From Bugula neritina (lineage: Eukaryota > Bryozoa > Gymnolaemata > Cheilostomatida > Bugulidae), in the NCBI GenBank assembly GCA_964035545.1, contig OZ037765.1:33665004-33729003 (forward strand): a stretch of DNA of 64,000 bases. The letters run 5' to 3'. The stretch's first letter is position 1. Every line of letters starts with the position of its first letter. Below, piece by piece: positions 22,507 through 35,537 of the stretch. The position numbers and the translations under genes are program-made. Below the pieces are notes generated by a model. The model saw only the letters and a list, made by a program, of their open reading frames with translations. It made no database searches and was not told the DNA's origin.

Positions 22507-25500
22507 ATGAGGACCAAAAGAGGAAGGAGAGGAAAGACACCGGAGCCCAGCTCTGACAGACTACAACTTGAGTGGGAGAAAGTGGATGACTTGTTCTTAC
22601 CTGTAGTTCCTCGAGGCAGCTCCAAGTTCCTCCCTGTTAGAGTGTTGGAGCTGACCCTACTCTCCAGGTAACTGAGCTTATGATATCTCTGTGTACAATC
22701 ATAGTGTTGGCTTGTTTTCCAATGCTGGTAGGGGGGGGGGGGGGGGTTGCTGAAGGCTAACATGCTGGCTTTATTGCTGCCTATTAGTGTTATGTTGATG
22801 TTGATGACAGAGTGCAGTGTTTCTTCCATATTTAACTAAGCTGCCGTCCCTAAGCCTCAAGTCTTGACCTAAACGAATACCAGATTTAACTCAGATATCC
22901 GTTAAATTCAGCCATTTTGTCCCTGTGCACACATACATAAGCCGCAAAATTGGTTCCAAGCGGTTCTTTTGCCCGAGATATACAGGGGGCACTGTAAATA
23001 TTACTGGGGTATGTTTTAGTTGAAAGGAAGCTGTTGGGATACTGACCATTTCATTGTAGTAACTTTCACCAGAGCTGTATTCACATTGATTGAGGTGCCA
23101 AGTTGTGGCTCCCCAAATAGTTGTGGTTCTAACAGATATTAGTAGCTTATCAGGTTGGCTGTGTCTCAACCCTTCCTGCTGTCCAACATTTATGAGTCAT
23201 GGCTACGTATTACGGATGTCTTACTTCCTAATAAATGTTAAATTAATTAACTTGTTGGACTCATTTACATTACAAGACAATTGATCATCAATGGCTGTGT
23301 TTAGTTTAGCTTCCTCCACTTTACCACAACTGATGTGGTCTTCTGTATCAGTGGTTAACTACTTGATACTAATTTTAGTTGACTAAGTACTGTATGATAT
23401 ATACTAGTAATTTATTAACTCAGTACTGTATGATATATACTAGTAATATATTAACTCAGTACTGTATGATATATACTAGTAATATATTAACTCAGTACTG
23501 TATGATATATACTAGTAATATATTAACTTAGTACTGTATGATATATACTAGTAATATATTAACTCAGTACTGTATGATATATACTAGTAATATATTAACT
23601 CAGTACTGTATGATATATACTAGTAATATATTAACTCAGTACTGTACTATTTAGGTTTGCCCAGACAGGGTTACCTGTGGAAGTACAGACTCTGGGCAGG
23701 TGTCAAACTCACTATCTCACCACATCCGAGGCGTTCGCACTGACTCACCTGAACTCCAGTCAGCTGAAGTATGACTACGGTGATGAGCCGTTCAGTACGA
23801 GTGACATCGTAGTGGAGTTCGCAGAGTTCAAGGCCTTCTTTGAGATTGTGACAGACACGGTACGCTGCAAGGTGGCGTCCGACTTGGGATTCACTGAAGG
23901 CGGCTGGCTGCAGATTAATAACACAGTAAGTGGAGGTCTTTGTGGGAGATACTGCGGCGGGATATACTGAGGTGGGACATACTGAGGTGGAATATACTAA
24001 GGTGGGACATACTGAGGTAGGATATACTGAGGTGGGACATACTGAGGTGGCATATACTAAGGTGGGATATACTAAGGTGGGACATACTGAGGTAGGATAT
24101 ACTAAGGTGGGACATACTAAGGTAGGATATGCTAAGGTGGGACATACTGAGGTAGGATATACTAAGGTGGGACATACTGAGGTAGGATATACTGAGGTGG
24201 GATATACTAAGGTGGGACATACTGACGTGGGACATACTGAGGTGGGATATACTAAGGCGGGACATGCTAAGGTGGGACATCCTGAGGTGGGACATGCTAA
24301 GGTGGGATATACTGAGGTGGGACATGCTGAGGTGGGACATGCTAAGGTGGAGGTGGTTTTAAAGTTTGCCCATAAGGAAAAGTAGTGTTTGTTTTTTAGT
24401 AAATTTAAAGATTCATTGACAACTAATGCTATTTATAAATATATAGTAAAATATTCTCTTCATTTATAATATCTGTTTACAATGTTCACTGTGTGTAACA
24501 TTGTATACTAGTTGTGGATGTGAGTTTATATATATCTATATGTTGTAGGTATGTCCATATGTGTGGGTGGACAGCGTCCGGTACGTGCCTTTGGAGGTTA
24601 TGTGTCACGCTGCCGAACTTCTCAGTGCTGATGACATTCCGTCAGCGCTCACGGTCACTCAGCAGCAACTTGACTACCTCAACCGTCTCTGCTCCAAGAG
24701 TCAGCGCTCCTTCACCTTTGACCAACACTCGATGCTGGTCTCCGTATGTACTCCATTTCTCTCCTGTAGCTTACACTTCTCAAGCTTTTTCCTTGTTTCA
24801 GACATCTTTACATCTAGAGTTGTCCCTAAACTAAATACATCTGGAGTTGTCCCTGCTGATAGTTACTAGTTACTAGGAGATGCTGTTTTTGTCACAGCTC
24901 AATTTTGTTTCCTGAAAAGTTTTTTTCTGGAAAATTGATATCAAATTGAGTCTGAAACTCTTCACTTTTTTAGACCGAGTGCTTCGGGAAATTACATTAT
25001 ACTCCATTTGCTTTATAGTCTCTCCCTTTCTACCAACTGAACATAGTCTAGCTGAACACAGTCTAGCTGAACACAGTCTAGCTGTATGCACAATATGCCC
25101 CTTCTCTTCTGTCCTATTCGTGTTGCATTCGAAAGCTACTCACCGCACACCATTTTATGTACACTCCAGGTTCTTCATCTCAAAAAAGTGGTGGATCCAG
25201 TAATCATTGAACTCCCCACCAACGACCCCTTTGCTCACGCTACTTATGTGGATCCATGCCTGGACTCACAGGAAATAGAAGAGATTAAATCTAAGGCTAA
25301 AGTGGCCATGAACTGTTACTACAACTCAGTTATGTTACAGAGACTGCATGGAGACCTTGACAAAGGTATCATATACTGACACAGTACTGGCCATAGCTGT
25401 GCCCCCCCTCCCCCCCCCCCTACTCACCATAGCTGTGTCCTCCCCCTACTCACCATAGTTGTGCCCCCTACTCACCATAGTTGTGCCCCCTACTCACCAT

Positions 25501-28500
25501 AGTTGTGCCCCTTACTCACCATAGCTGTGTCTCCTACTCACCATAGTTGTGTCTCCTACTCACCGTAGTTGTACCCCCTACTCACCATAGCTGTGCCCCC
25601 TACTCACCATAGCTGTGCCCCCTACTCACCATAGCTGTGTCCCCCCCTACTCCCCATAGCTGTGCCCCCTACTCACCATAGTTGTGCCCCCTACTCACCA
25701 TAGTTGTGTCCCCTACTGGCCATAGCTGTGCCCCCTACTCACCATAGCTGTGCCCCCTACTCACCATAGCTGTGCCCCCTACTCACCATAGCTGTGTCCC
25801 CCCCTACTCACCATAGTTGTGCCCCCTACTCACCATAGTTGTGCCCCCTACTCACCATAGCTGTGCCCCCCCCTACTCACCATAGTTGCGCCCCCTACTC
25901 ACCATAGTTGCGCCCCCTACTCACCATAGTTGTGCCCCCTACTCACCATAGTTGTGCCCCTTACTCACCATAGCTGTGTCTCCTACTCACCATAGTTGTG
26001 TCTCCTACTCACCATAGTTGTACCCCCTACTCACCATAGTTGTGCCCCCTACTCACCATAGCTGTGCCCCCTACTCACCATAGTTGTGCCCCCTACTTAC
26101 TATAGTTTGGTACTCAGTTTAGTTTCAACTTTCAAGCCAGCTCAGTCAGTTGTAGTGACTAAGAATAACTCTCAATAAAAGTTAGCTATAGTAAGAATAG
26201 TAGTTTTATAATACTAGTTCAGAGTCTACTGAAAACATCATCAGTAAGTGGTGAGACATTTCAAACTAATTCAAGACGTGTTTGCGTAAACATTATTATA
26301 AAAACAAAATTATTTAAAGCAGTGTGTAGATGATTGCTAAGGTGTACATGAATATTTTAATGCTGGGTATATGAAGTGTGTCAGGGATTCTTTAAGAACT
26401 CTAATATTTAACTTTACATTAGAATGTCAGCATGGTGATCTAAGAATATGCTATAGAGTACTAAACTTTCAATAATTCAATATGGCCGATAGTTGGAATT
26501 CTCAACAGGTTTTTGGTTCATGTTTTTTAGAAGGAGAGAAAGTTCCATCTGGTGGATCAGATCCAATTTTGGCCTCAATACTTAACAATGACAACACAGT
26601 GTCTTCTGCACTCCCTTCTGCAGTGTCTTCTGCACTCCCTTCTGCAGTATCTTCTGCACTCCCTTCTACAGTATCTTCTGCATTCCCTTCTACAGTGTCT
26701 TCTGCACTCCCTTCTGCAGTGTCTTCTGCACTCCCTTCTGCAGTATCTTCTGCACTCCCTTCTACAGTATCTTCTGCATTCCCTTCTACAGTGCCTTCTG
26801 CAGTGTCTTCTGCACTCCCTTCTACAGTGTCTTCTGCACTTCTCAGTCCCGGCCCGGAGTCTTCCACAGCCCAAGATCAACCTTCCAAAACAGGTAAGTC
26901 TGTATCTCCTCCAATGACTGGATTAGACATATTTCGTTTACATTCAGTGCAATGATAATCCATACCTTTGGTTAGTTCATTAGTCATTTTATTTTAAACA
27001 TTTTAGCGAAACGTCGGCGTGAAGAGCAACCGTTGGCAGAAAATGAGTCAGTTGGTTCCAAGGCTAAGAAAGTCAAATCTGTTTCGTCTGCTGAATATTT
27101 CACACTCTGGTGCCAGCTGCAGTCTCAGCTGTTTCCTACCAAGTATGTCATTTTATGTTATATATACTATATGTTATATACTGTATGTTATATATATATA
27201 CTATATGTTATATACTATATGTTATATACTGTATGTTATATACTGTATGTTATATACTGTATGTTATATACTGTATGTTATATACTGTATGTTATATACT
27301 GTATGTTATATACTGTATGTTATATACTGTATGTTATATACTGTATGTTATATACTGTATGTTATATACTGTATGTTATATACTGTATGTTATATACTGT
27401 ATGTTATATACTGTATGTTATATACTGTATGTTATATACTATATGTTATATACTGTATGTTATATATATACTATATGTTATATACTGTATGTTATATATA
27501 TACTATATGTTATATACTGTATGTTATATACTATATGTTATATACTATATGTTATATACTGTATATAGTGTATATTATCAGTATACAGTATACACAGTGT
27601 ATCATCAGTATATAGTATATACTGTATATTATCAGTATATAGTATATACTGTATATTATCAGTATATAGTATATACAGTATATTACCAGTGTATAGTATA
27701 TACAGTGTATTAACAGTATATAGTATATACAGTATATTACCAGTGTATAGTATATACAGTGTATTACCAGTATATAGTATATACAGTGTATTATCAGTAT
27801 ATAGTATATACAGTGTATTATCAGTATATAGTATATACAGTGTATTATCAGTATATAGTATATACAGTGTATTACCAGTATATAGTATATACAGTGTATT
27901 ACCAGTATATAGTATATACAGTGTATTACCAGTATATAGTATATACAGTGTATTATCAGTATATAGTATATACAGTATATTATCAGTATGTAGTATATAC
28001 AGTGTATTATCAGTATATAGTATATACAGTGTATTACCAGTATATAGTATATACAGTATATTATCAGTATATAGTATATACAGTGTATTATCAGTATATA
28101 CAGTGTATTACCAGTATATAGTATATACAGTGTATTACCAGTATATAGTATATACAGTGTATTATCAGTATATAGTATATACAGTGTATTATCAGTATAT
28201 AGTATATACAGTGTATTATCAGTATATACTGTGTATTGTCAGTATATAGTATATACAGTGTATTATCAGTATATAGTATATACAGTATATTATCAGTATA
28301 TAGTATATACAGTGTATTATCAGTATATACTGTGTATTGTCAGTATATAGTATATACAGTGTATTATCAGTATATAGTATATACAGTGTATTATCAGTAT
28401 ATAGTATATACAGTATATTATCAGTATATAGTATATACAGTGTATTATCAGTATATACTGTGTATTGTCAGTATATATATTATATTTTGACAGGGAGGAG

Positions 28501-31070
28501 AGACACAGCACACTGACACCTGATATAGTTGCCAGATTATGTAAACTGGACAGCAGGTTCCAGCAGTTGCCCCTCACACTCACTCTCGGCTCAGTTGTTT
28601 ACAATTCTGTCCTCAATATTATTTTACTGTGGATAAAAGCTGCTTCCCAAGTGAATAGTTATCTCAGGTGTGTAATATATAGTATCTCAGGTGTGTAATA
28701 TATAGTATATCAGGTGTGTAATATATAGTATCTCAGGTGTGTAATATATAGTATCTCAGGTGTGTAATATATAGTATCTCAGGTGTGTAATATATAGTAT
28801 CTCAGGTGTGTAATATATAGTATCTCAGGTGTGCGATACTCTATTGTGTACAGTATTCTATTGTGTACAGTACTCTATTGTGTACAGTACTCTATTGTGT
28901 ACAGTATTCTGTTGTGTACAGTATTCTATTGTGTAGTACTCTATTGTGTACAGTATTCTATTGTGTACAGTATTCTATTGTGTACAGTATTCTATTGTGT
29001 ACAGTATTCTATTGTGTACAGTATTCTATTGTGTGTAGTGTTCTATTGTGTAGTATTCTATTGTGTACAGTACTCTATTGTGTACAGTATTCTATTGTGT
29101 ATTGTACTCTATTGTGTACAGTATTCTATTGTGTGTTGGTGTGTAGAGAAGTCCGGGACCGACTAGTCTCTGATAAGGGAGAAGATGCGACACCTAAAAG
29201 TCAAGTGAATGCCCTCCGCATAGCCACAGATGCAATCTCAACACCCATGTTTTGGAACGCAAAGTTCCACAGAGTGCCACCTGGTGGGTTAATCTGATGA
29301 ATGAGATCTTGGCTGATCAATACTGCTACTAGTTCTCGGGTCTTCACTGGACTATGTCTGTCTGTTGTAGAGGCAGGGGCCAAGTTCAACAAAGTACTGG
29401 TGGAAGTTGTGCGTCGCCATCTTTGTCGCGCTAACGTCACCGGGGATGTGATTCCATTCGTACTCTGTGGAATGTTCGGGGCTCAAAACTCCATTGGAGC
29501 AGCAAACTTCCACTATCTTCAGGTAATTCTCTGTTCTATTCGAGTTTATTCACCAAAAATCAATTAAAAATTTGTCTCTTCTGGTTCTGTATGTGTTAGT
29601 GATGTGTTACAGGAGATAATGAGTATCGCGTACATAGCCATGGGACTCTCCACAGCCCCGCCGTTTAGTGCCTACACTGTCGCATCTCAGCGATTGACTA
29701 AGCTCATCAACATCTCCAAAAGCTGGAATACTAACCTCGCCCTTTTCCAGGGGAAGAATAGCTATTATAAGCGTCTTCGACAGGGCGCTTTCTCCAACAC
29801 CTTGGAATTTCTCTATCACAGGGTTTACTCACCATTTCTAAGAGAAGCTGGCCCTCCCCTATCCCCTGCATCATCTTCCCCTGTTTTATCTCCCCCTGTT
29901 TCATCTCCCCCTGTTTCATCTCCCCCTGCTTCATCTCCCCCTGCTTCATCTCCCCCTGCTTCATCTCCCCCTGCTTCATCTTCTGCGTCTACTACCTCCA
30001 GTGTTCCACTCCAGTTACCAGTAAGTACAAAGTGTGCGGTGAACCCCACACCTCTGGTGTCACCCGCTGTGCCACCCCCATACAGTTCACGAAACACACA
30101 TCCACCACAACCTGTACAGCATCCATACCGTCATCAGTATCCTATACCCACGTACCCCTGGCCACCACTCCCTCATTTCATTCCTCCACCAGCTCCTTCA
30201 GTCCGGGCATATCCTGTACAGTCGCCTAGTGAAACATATAGGCCAGTTCTTCCTCCCAGTTCAATTCACTCTGGTACGATCCCTAGCCCCGCCTACTCTG
30301 TCCCTATCCCCACCTACTCTGTCCCTAGCCCCGCCTACTCTGTCTCTATCCCCACCTACTCTGTCCCTAGCCCCGCCTACTCTGTCCCTATCCCCACCTA
30401 CTCTGTCCCTCAGCCAAACCATGAGCCTGTCTCTGCAGTTCAGCCCCACACAAATTTCCCCATTCATACAAGTTACTGGGAAACTCTTAGGAATCTATCT
30501 CAGGTCAGTCCACCTAATAAAACCCTCTCTAGTCCAGCCCACACTGCCCCACCACTGTCCTCCAGTTCGCAGGCTAAATCTCCCAACACCATTTCACCTC
30601 AAGTAGCAGCGCCTCAACCCTCACCCTCTAGTAAACCGTCAGAAGTTGACCCCCCTCCCCCTGCTATGCAGCAATACGTCTCCTCCACCTCTACTATACC
30701 AAACCCTCCTAAGAAGCTACCTTCGGCTGAGGCTGAGCTCATTTCTCTCAAGCGTTTCCATGGCAAGAAGATTCCAGTGTTCAAAGCTGGTCTCAATTCT
30801 ATTGAGTGGGTACTGCTGGAGGACGTGCAGAAGACGTACTACTCACGGATGACTGCTGAGAGCTTCCTCGGTCTTCTCTCCTCCACTCTGCCAGGCATCG
30901 CGGTGCCCATATCAGGTGATGCCTCCAAAGCGTTCAAGTCTCACTACAATATGGAAGAAAGCGAGTTGTTTGAAGAGGACATTATGCTCACGTTCTATTC
31001 CTTGAGTACCATCGTAGACAAGTTGCCACCCGCAACCACAAATGTGAAATCTCAGTCCAACATTCGGTGA
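22507..31070 (+). CDS. Unrecognised ten-exon gene, about 1080 aa
   Basis: Exons 22507-22667, 23655-23925, 24549-24743, 25170-25365, 26531-26893, 27007-27142, 28494-28667, 29147-29283, 29371-29522, 29613-31070. All junctions are GT-AG and all phases agree (3,243 nt including the stop). The ATG at 22507 is the first after an in-frame stop at 22477, but further 5' exons cannot be excluded. No family was recognised. Exons 2-4 encode a globular region with WVDSVRYVPLEVM; exon 5 has 8-residue repeats of the VSSALPSA type; exon 6 has basic clusters (AKRRREE, KAKKVK) that could be nuclear signals; exons 7-9 look helical; exon 10 has SPPAS and SVPSPAYSVPIPTY repeats in a long proline-rich linker, then a conserved-looking C-terminal domain (KRFHGKKIPVFKAGLNSIEW ... 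LLEDVQKTYYSRM). Inference: a nuclear, possibly transcription-related protein. No enzyme motif was seen. Confidence 0.85.
23375..23645. repeat. 36-bp tandem array at the end of intron 1 (unrecognised gene)
   Basis: About 7 copies of a unit containing AACTCAGTACTGTATGATAT. The last copy runs into the acceptor of exon 2 (TACTATTTAG/GTTTGCC). Confidence 0.92.
23950..24350. repeat. 15-bp tandem array in intron 2 (unrecognised gene)
   Basis: About 26 copies of GGGACATACTGAGGT and variants (AT/AC, GAGG/AAGG). Starts 25 bp after the exon 2 donor (ACA/GTAAGTGG). Confidence 0.93.
25390..26110. repeat. 22-bp tandem array in intron 4 (unrecognised gene)
   Basis: About 33 copies of GTGCCCCCTACTCACCATAG plus TT or CT, starting about 25 bp after the exon 4 donor at 25366. 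Confidence 0.93.
27145..28480. repeat. 14-bp then 27-bp tandem arrays filling intron 6 (unrecognised gene)
   Basis: 27150-27565: about 28 copies of TATATACTGTATGT. The unit contains GTATGT, the same hexamer as the donor at 27143. 27570-28480: about 33 copies of a 27-bp unit with ATCAGTATATAGTATATACA, running nearly to the exon 7 acceptor at 28493. Confidence 0.93.
28661..28835. repeat. 23-bp array duplicating the exon 7/intron 7 junction
   Basis: Exon 7 ends TTATCTCAG before GTGTGTAATATATAG. The same junction, ATCTCAG/GTGTGTAATATA, recurs every 23 bp about 7 times. Confidence 0.92.
28838..29140. repeat. 17-bp array upstream of exon 8, acceptor-like
   Basis: About 17 copies of TATTCTATTGTGTACAG, each ending in a pyrimidine/TG tract plus ACAG. 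The true acceptor of exon 8 is the diverged copy TTGGTGTGTAG at 29136-29146. Confidence 0.88.
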
Positions 31071-31702
31071 CCTTACATGTTTCATTAGGTTTTTGAGTCT
31101 CAATTTGTTTTGTGCTGTAGGTCTTAGTTATTGCTGATGTGTTATGAGCATTTCATGGACAAACATGTTTCATTTGCATATACTTTACATCCTTATTCTC
31201 AACCTTGTATATATTTTGTAGTCATTCTTGTTTGCGTTCTTGCCATTATGTAGTTTTATTCAAAGTTGACAATTCCTTAGTGTACATTCTCACACAATAG
31301 TGCCAGTGTCTAATATGCAATCTCCAAACGTTTATATTTAAACTTATTTTACTAAAATAAATCATAGTGCAGTATTTTAATTTCTAGGTCGGGTTCACTT
31401 CATCTTCTATTTCATAAGCCTAGACAGTGTTTGTCATATTACACAGGCTTTTAGTTTAGCTTATAGTTGCTAGTTAGACTCAGCACAGAGTTTAAAGTCA
31501 CTTAGTACCCTTCGGTTATATACACATTAAACTCCTAACCACTGCACTCGTGACCCCAAACTTTGTGATGCATCTACTAAGTTGTTTCTAGTTCTGACCA
31601 TGGGGTATTTTTTAAATGTAAGAGTGTAAATAATTTCTCATATAATCAATTTTCCTACCTTCTAGCTACAAAAAGCAGGTTGTAATAATTGGATCCACGA
31701 CT
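31071..31702. other. 3' flank of unrecognised gene, no gene seen
   Basis: AT-rich, with AATAAA at 31357 (AAAATAAATCATAG) as a possible polyadenylation signal. No open frame with a recognisable product. Confidence 0.5.
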
Positions 31703-32066
31703 ATTTGAAAATGACAATTGGACAACACCTGTTTGGAAAATGGACAAGTGGAAAATTAACATCTGGAGAATGAAGAATATTCAACATGGCCTAGTCCAGA
31801 GGGGCGTTTAGTATCTGGTCGGTTTCAAAATAGCCTATTGTAAATGTGAACAATTTTAAAATAGAACTACTCGGTAACTAATTCTACTTCCATGATAGCC
31901 TAACTGATACGGCCATTATAACTATTTTTATATAAAGCTACTTTGGAATTGACCAGATACTCAATAAGCTCTCTGGACTAGACCTGAATATTCTTCACTT
32001 TCCAAATGTCTTTATTCTAATTGTCCATTTTCCAAATAGGTGTTTCCCATATGTCATTTTTGAAAT
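31703..32066. mobile_element. Hairpin element with about 110-bp inverted arms
   Basis: The left arm (TTTGGAAAATGGACAA near 31752, GAAGAATATTCA near 31771, CTAGTCCAGAG near 31791, AGTATCTGGTC near 31810) is matched in reverse order and inverted by the right arm (GACCAGATACT, CTCTGGACTAG, TGAATATTCTTC, TTGTCCATTTTCCAAA, to 32066). About 100 bp of loop is unmatched. No coding capacity. Likely a MITE-type fold-back element; the superfamily is unknown. Confidence 0.75.
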
Positions 32067-33880
32067 GTCGTGTCACCAAAACTTGCATGGTAAAAATGGT
32101 ACAAGTAATAATAGCACAAATGGAAAAGTAGATGAAATGGCACATTTTCAATTTGAGTTGTTGATTGGGCGTTTGTTTGGGTTCGGGAAAATTCAGCATC
32201 AATTGTGCCATATTTTTACCTGTGTTATTTTTACTGGGCACCATTTACTTGAGCATAAGCATATCACAATAGACCTTTTCTTAGTGTCCATGAAACTCAA
32301 TAATATACAATTAAGAGTTGTGTACGCTAGCTTAGTAGGTACATCTGTCATCCTTGGCATTTTTGTAGCTTTTTTATCAAATCTTTGTTGCACTGTCAGT
32401 TGTCCCTGCATAGAAAGATAATATAGAGGAAAATCAATGGCTGATGTTGAACTTCCTTTGTACTCAGTAAGCCTACCTACCAGTTTATTAACTAAAACAT
32501 TTTAGTCACAGGGTAAATGTTTCACTTATATATGGTAATCCAACCTCAACTGTATTTTCTAACTTTTAAACTGGATTAAACACAGTTCTATATAGCATGA
32601 ATTGTGCAGATATTCTCATTTTTCATATCAAATGATTCCCTAATGAATTTAATCTAATCAAGGAAAAAAAGCCACAAGTTTTATAGCCATGAAAGTTGGT
32701 TTGAAAAAAGATATAATTATTTAACAGATTCTATGAATTATGAATGCATGAAAGACCACATTATTTATCTTGAGTTGATAATACAACGATGCCCCTCAGT
32801 TGTTCATGTCCCAAATACTGTACACCTAAACAATATGTAATATTGTGGTAGATTTTAGTGGTGCAATCATTATTGTATTAATCGAAAAGGTTCACTTTAT
32901 ATGGTTATTATCTTGTGAGTTCGACACTGTTGGAGTGTAGCTATGGACAGCAGTGGCACCACTAGTAACCACCAATCAGGACAGTCACACTAATTGATAG
33001 CAGGTGGAGCTAGCTACTCGTAGTTGCAGTGCGCTGAGTAGCTAGCCGGCAGAGCAGCTTGGGACTTCAATTAGAGTAGTTGTGTATTAAAGCTCACTAA
33101 TTATGTAATCGTTTCTGTTCATGCTAGCAGTAAATAACCTTCTTGTATTTGTGCAAATAATAAAGTATCTTATCGTAAACAACCTGGTGCAGTGGCTTTG
33201 ATTAAGTAGACCCACACATAATAATAGTGAACTGGCAAAATTCACTACAATATTATGTGAATGGAACAGTGTCAATTTCAAATAAAACCACAGCTAGTAT
33301 TTTATCATGACAAAAATTCTAAAAATAAATTTAGGTATCTTGTCAGCAGTTTGCTAAAGATTAGTATCAACCATTGCATTCTATCCCCTTTTCTGATATA
33401 CAGAGGTGTTTTTGGAGTTCTGCCCCCTCCCCTTCTACTGGGCTAAACAGTATAATAATGTAATATTGAGCCGTGCAATCCAACGTTGGAAGTAAATATT
33501 ATGTTAAGAATTGCTTCCTCTTTACTTATCGAAGATTTAAAGCCCAGACGCCAGCATCCTGTATAGTAGTGATAACCCAAAAACTACCCCTAGAATGTGC
33601 AGTATTGCGTCGAAAGACAACGCACCCTATTTACGTATTATTTCTTCGCAAAGTATACGTAGGCTGTGCTTCCGTATTTAACACGGCCATAAAAATCGAA
33701 ATGTGACTAGAAGCAGCACCATTTTAGGAGTGATGAGTACATTATTGGTACACACTATACAGCATTGTCAGCAATTCAAATGAGATTTGGAACTACTGCA
33801 CCTAGTGACCCCTCTACCTTGGTGCGGCTACAAGCATTTTTCGTAAAATGGAAACAAAATTGGAACTCACATCCTAATAC
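32067..33880. other. Intergenic, no gene recognised
   Basis: Small open frames on both strands (for example 32065-32421, 33473-33706) lack domains or exon context. An 11-bp perfect inverted repeat, GCTAGCTACTC/GAGTAGCTAGC (33009-33019 and 33036-33046), stands out in a GC-richer patch. Confidence 0.5.
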
Positions 33881-35320
33881 TAGTAATACACTAATAGTAA
33901 TAGTTATACTTAGTAATTGGCAATATATAATTATAATAATTGAAGACTAAAGAAACAGTAGACACAGTAAGTAACAAAGTAACAAATGTTTAGAATTAAC
34001 CTGCAACGATATAGTTTTTGCTCTACGAGTAAAACATTTACAGATTAAATAATTACACTAACACTTACAGTTACACTTACAGTTACTGAGTTAGTGTTAC
34101 ACTTACTCTTAGAGTTAGAGGGCCTTTTTTGCATTTAAAATTAAATAGTCGCCAAAGGCTAAGCCTAATCATAATGTCAATGATAATCATAATTTTAAAG
34201 TTAAAGGTGATCGCTATAACTATAAATTTATCATAATATTAATATTTATATCAATAATAATCTTAATCATAATCATAATCATAATGATAAATCATTATCA
34301 TTATAAGTTTTATATTTATTATATGAATATCAAATTGTGATTCGATCACAATGTTGCTGATCACATGTGGTCATAATGATAATCATAACGACGTTCATAC
34401 TGATACTGATAGTGATAGTCAGTATAATAGTGACAATCGGTGTGATAGTAATAGTCACTAAAAGTAAAAGTACCACTAATGACAATGCTATCAGTATCAC
34501 TATCATACTGATGGTGAATGTGATGGTCGTACTCATACTCATAGTCATATTGATACTGATACTCATGCTGATCTGATAGGCATACTGATAGTGATAATAC
34601 TTCAACTTACTCGAAGTGATTGTCACACTGGACCATCCTAAAGGGAGAAAGGAGTATGCTGCATATGGGTAATATGTTGGACAGCCATACGTTATTAGTC
34701 ATACGGTTAGTACTGATTAGGCTGTATTGACTGAACAGGAACCTACTCCTGTCTGATGGAGGTCTCTGAGTTATTGCCTTGATTGTAACAGTTTTCCAGA
34801 TATGATTATGTCTGATATTGATAATAATAGTCATTTTGATGATCATAATGACAATGATTACAACCATGAATATCATGTTAAATCATAATAACAATATTAA
34901 TACTAATGCGATTGTTATTATAATTTGAGATGTCAATGTATTGTTAGGGCTAATAGTAATAGTAATACTAATACTAATATAGTAACTGTAATAAGCATAC
35001 TCATAGTGAGAGTGAGTTAGTCACTAGCATAGTATTAGTATAAGTATTACTATCAGTTATACTAATAGTAATAGCAAATTTAATACTAATAATAGTAGTA
35101 CTTTTAATACTAATGGTATTACACTATAACTATTAGATTTTGTATTACCATATATATACTGATAGAGAAATCTGGAGTTTATATGGTTATACTAATAATA
35201 ATACTAATATTATCACTATTAAAGCATTAGTCAAGTTAATAGTTCAACACTCAATAGTTTACTATAATTAGCTCTAAGTACTGAATATTAGTTATATTTA
35301 CTAAATTATAAATACACCTA
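33880..35320. repeat. Cryptically simple ATCAT/AGTAATA block
   Basis: Shuffled short motifs (TTACACTTACAG, ATAATCATAATC, TGATACTGATAG, TAATACTAATAG) with no fixed period, similar in style to 18440-19060, 56340-57010 and 58960-59650. The open frames across it (34330-34626) are low-complexity artefacts. Confidence 0.75.
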
Positions 35321-35537
35321 TAGTACTAAGGGCTATAGAACATTTTCTCTCAATGATTAGGCGCAGAGTTTACGGTCAACAAGTGTGGAATTACATAATT
35401 GTTCAATAAAAATTATGATATTGTCCATCTTATTAAAGTGATTAGTGTGATTAAAGATGTTGCACATTTGTAGATGCAATGCAACAGGTTATGTGACTTA
35501 TAACTGCCATTTCATCTAGTCCTCTGAACCAATCGTC

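Noticed and set aside
27019-28490. Open frames of tyrosine/cysteine-rich repeats
   Set aside because: They arise from 14-bp and 27-bp intronic arrays. Only the first part of one of these frames (27007-27142) is a real exon.
32065-32421. 118-codon plus-strand frame with hydrophobic stretches
   Set aside because: It begins inside the hairpin element, has no flanking exons and no recognisable family. It is likely chance.
32930-33230. Solo LTR starting TGTTGGAGTG
   Set aside because: An AATAAAG signal is present, but I could not define a matching CA end with a target-site duplication.
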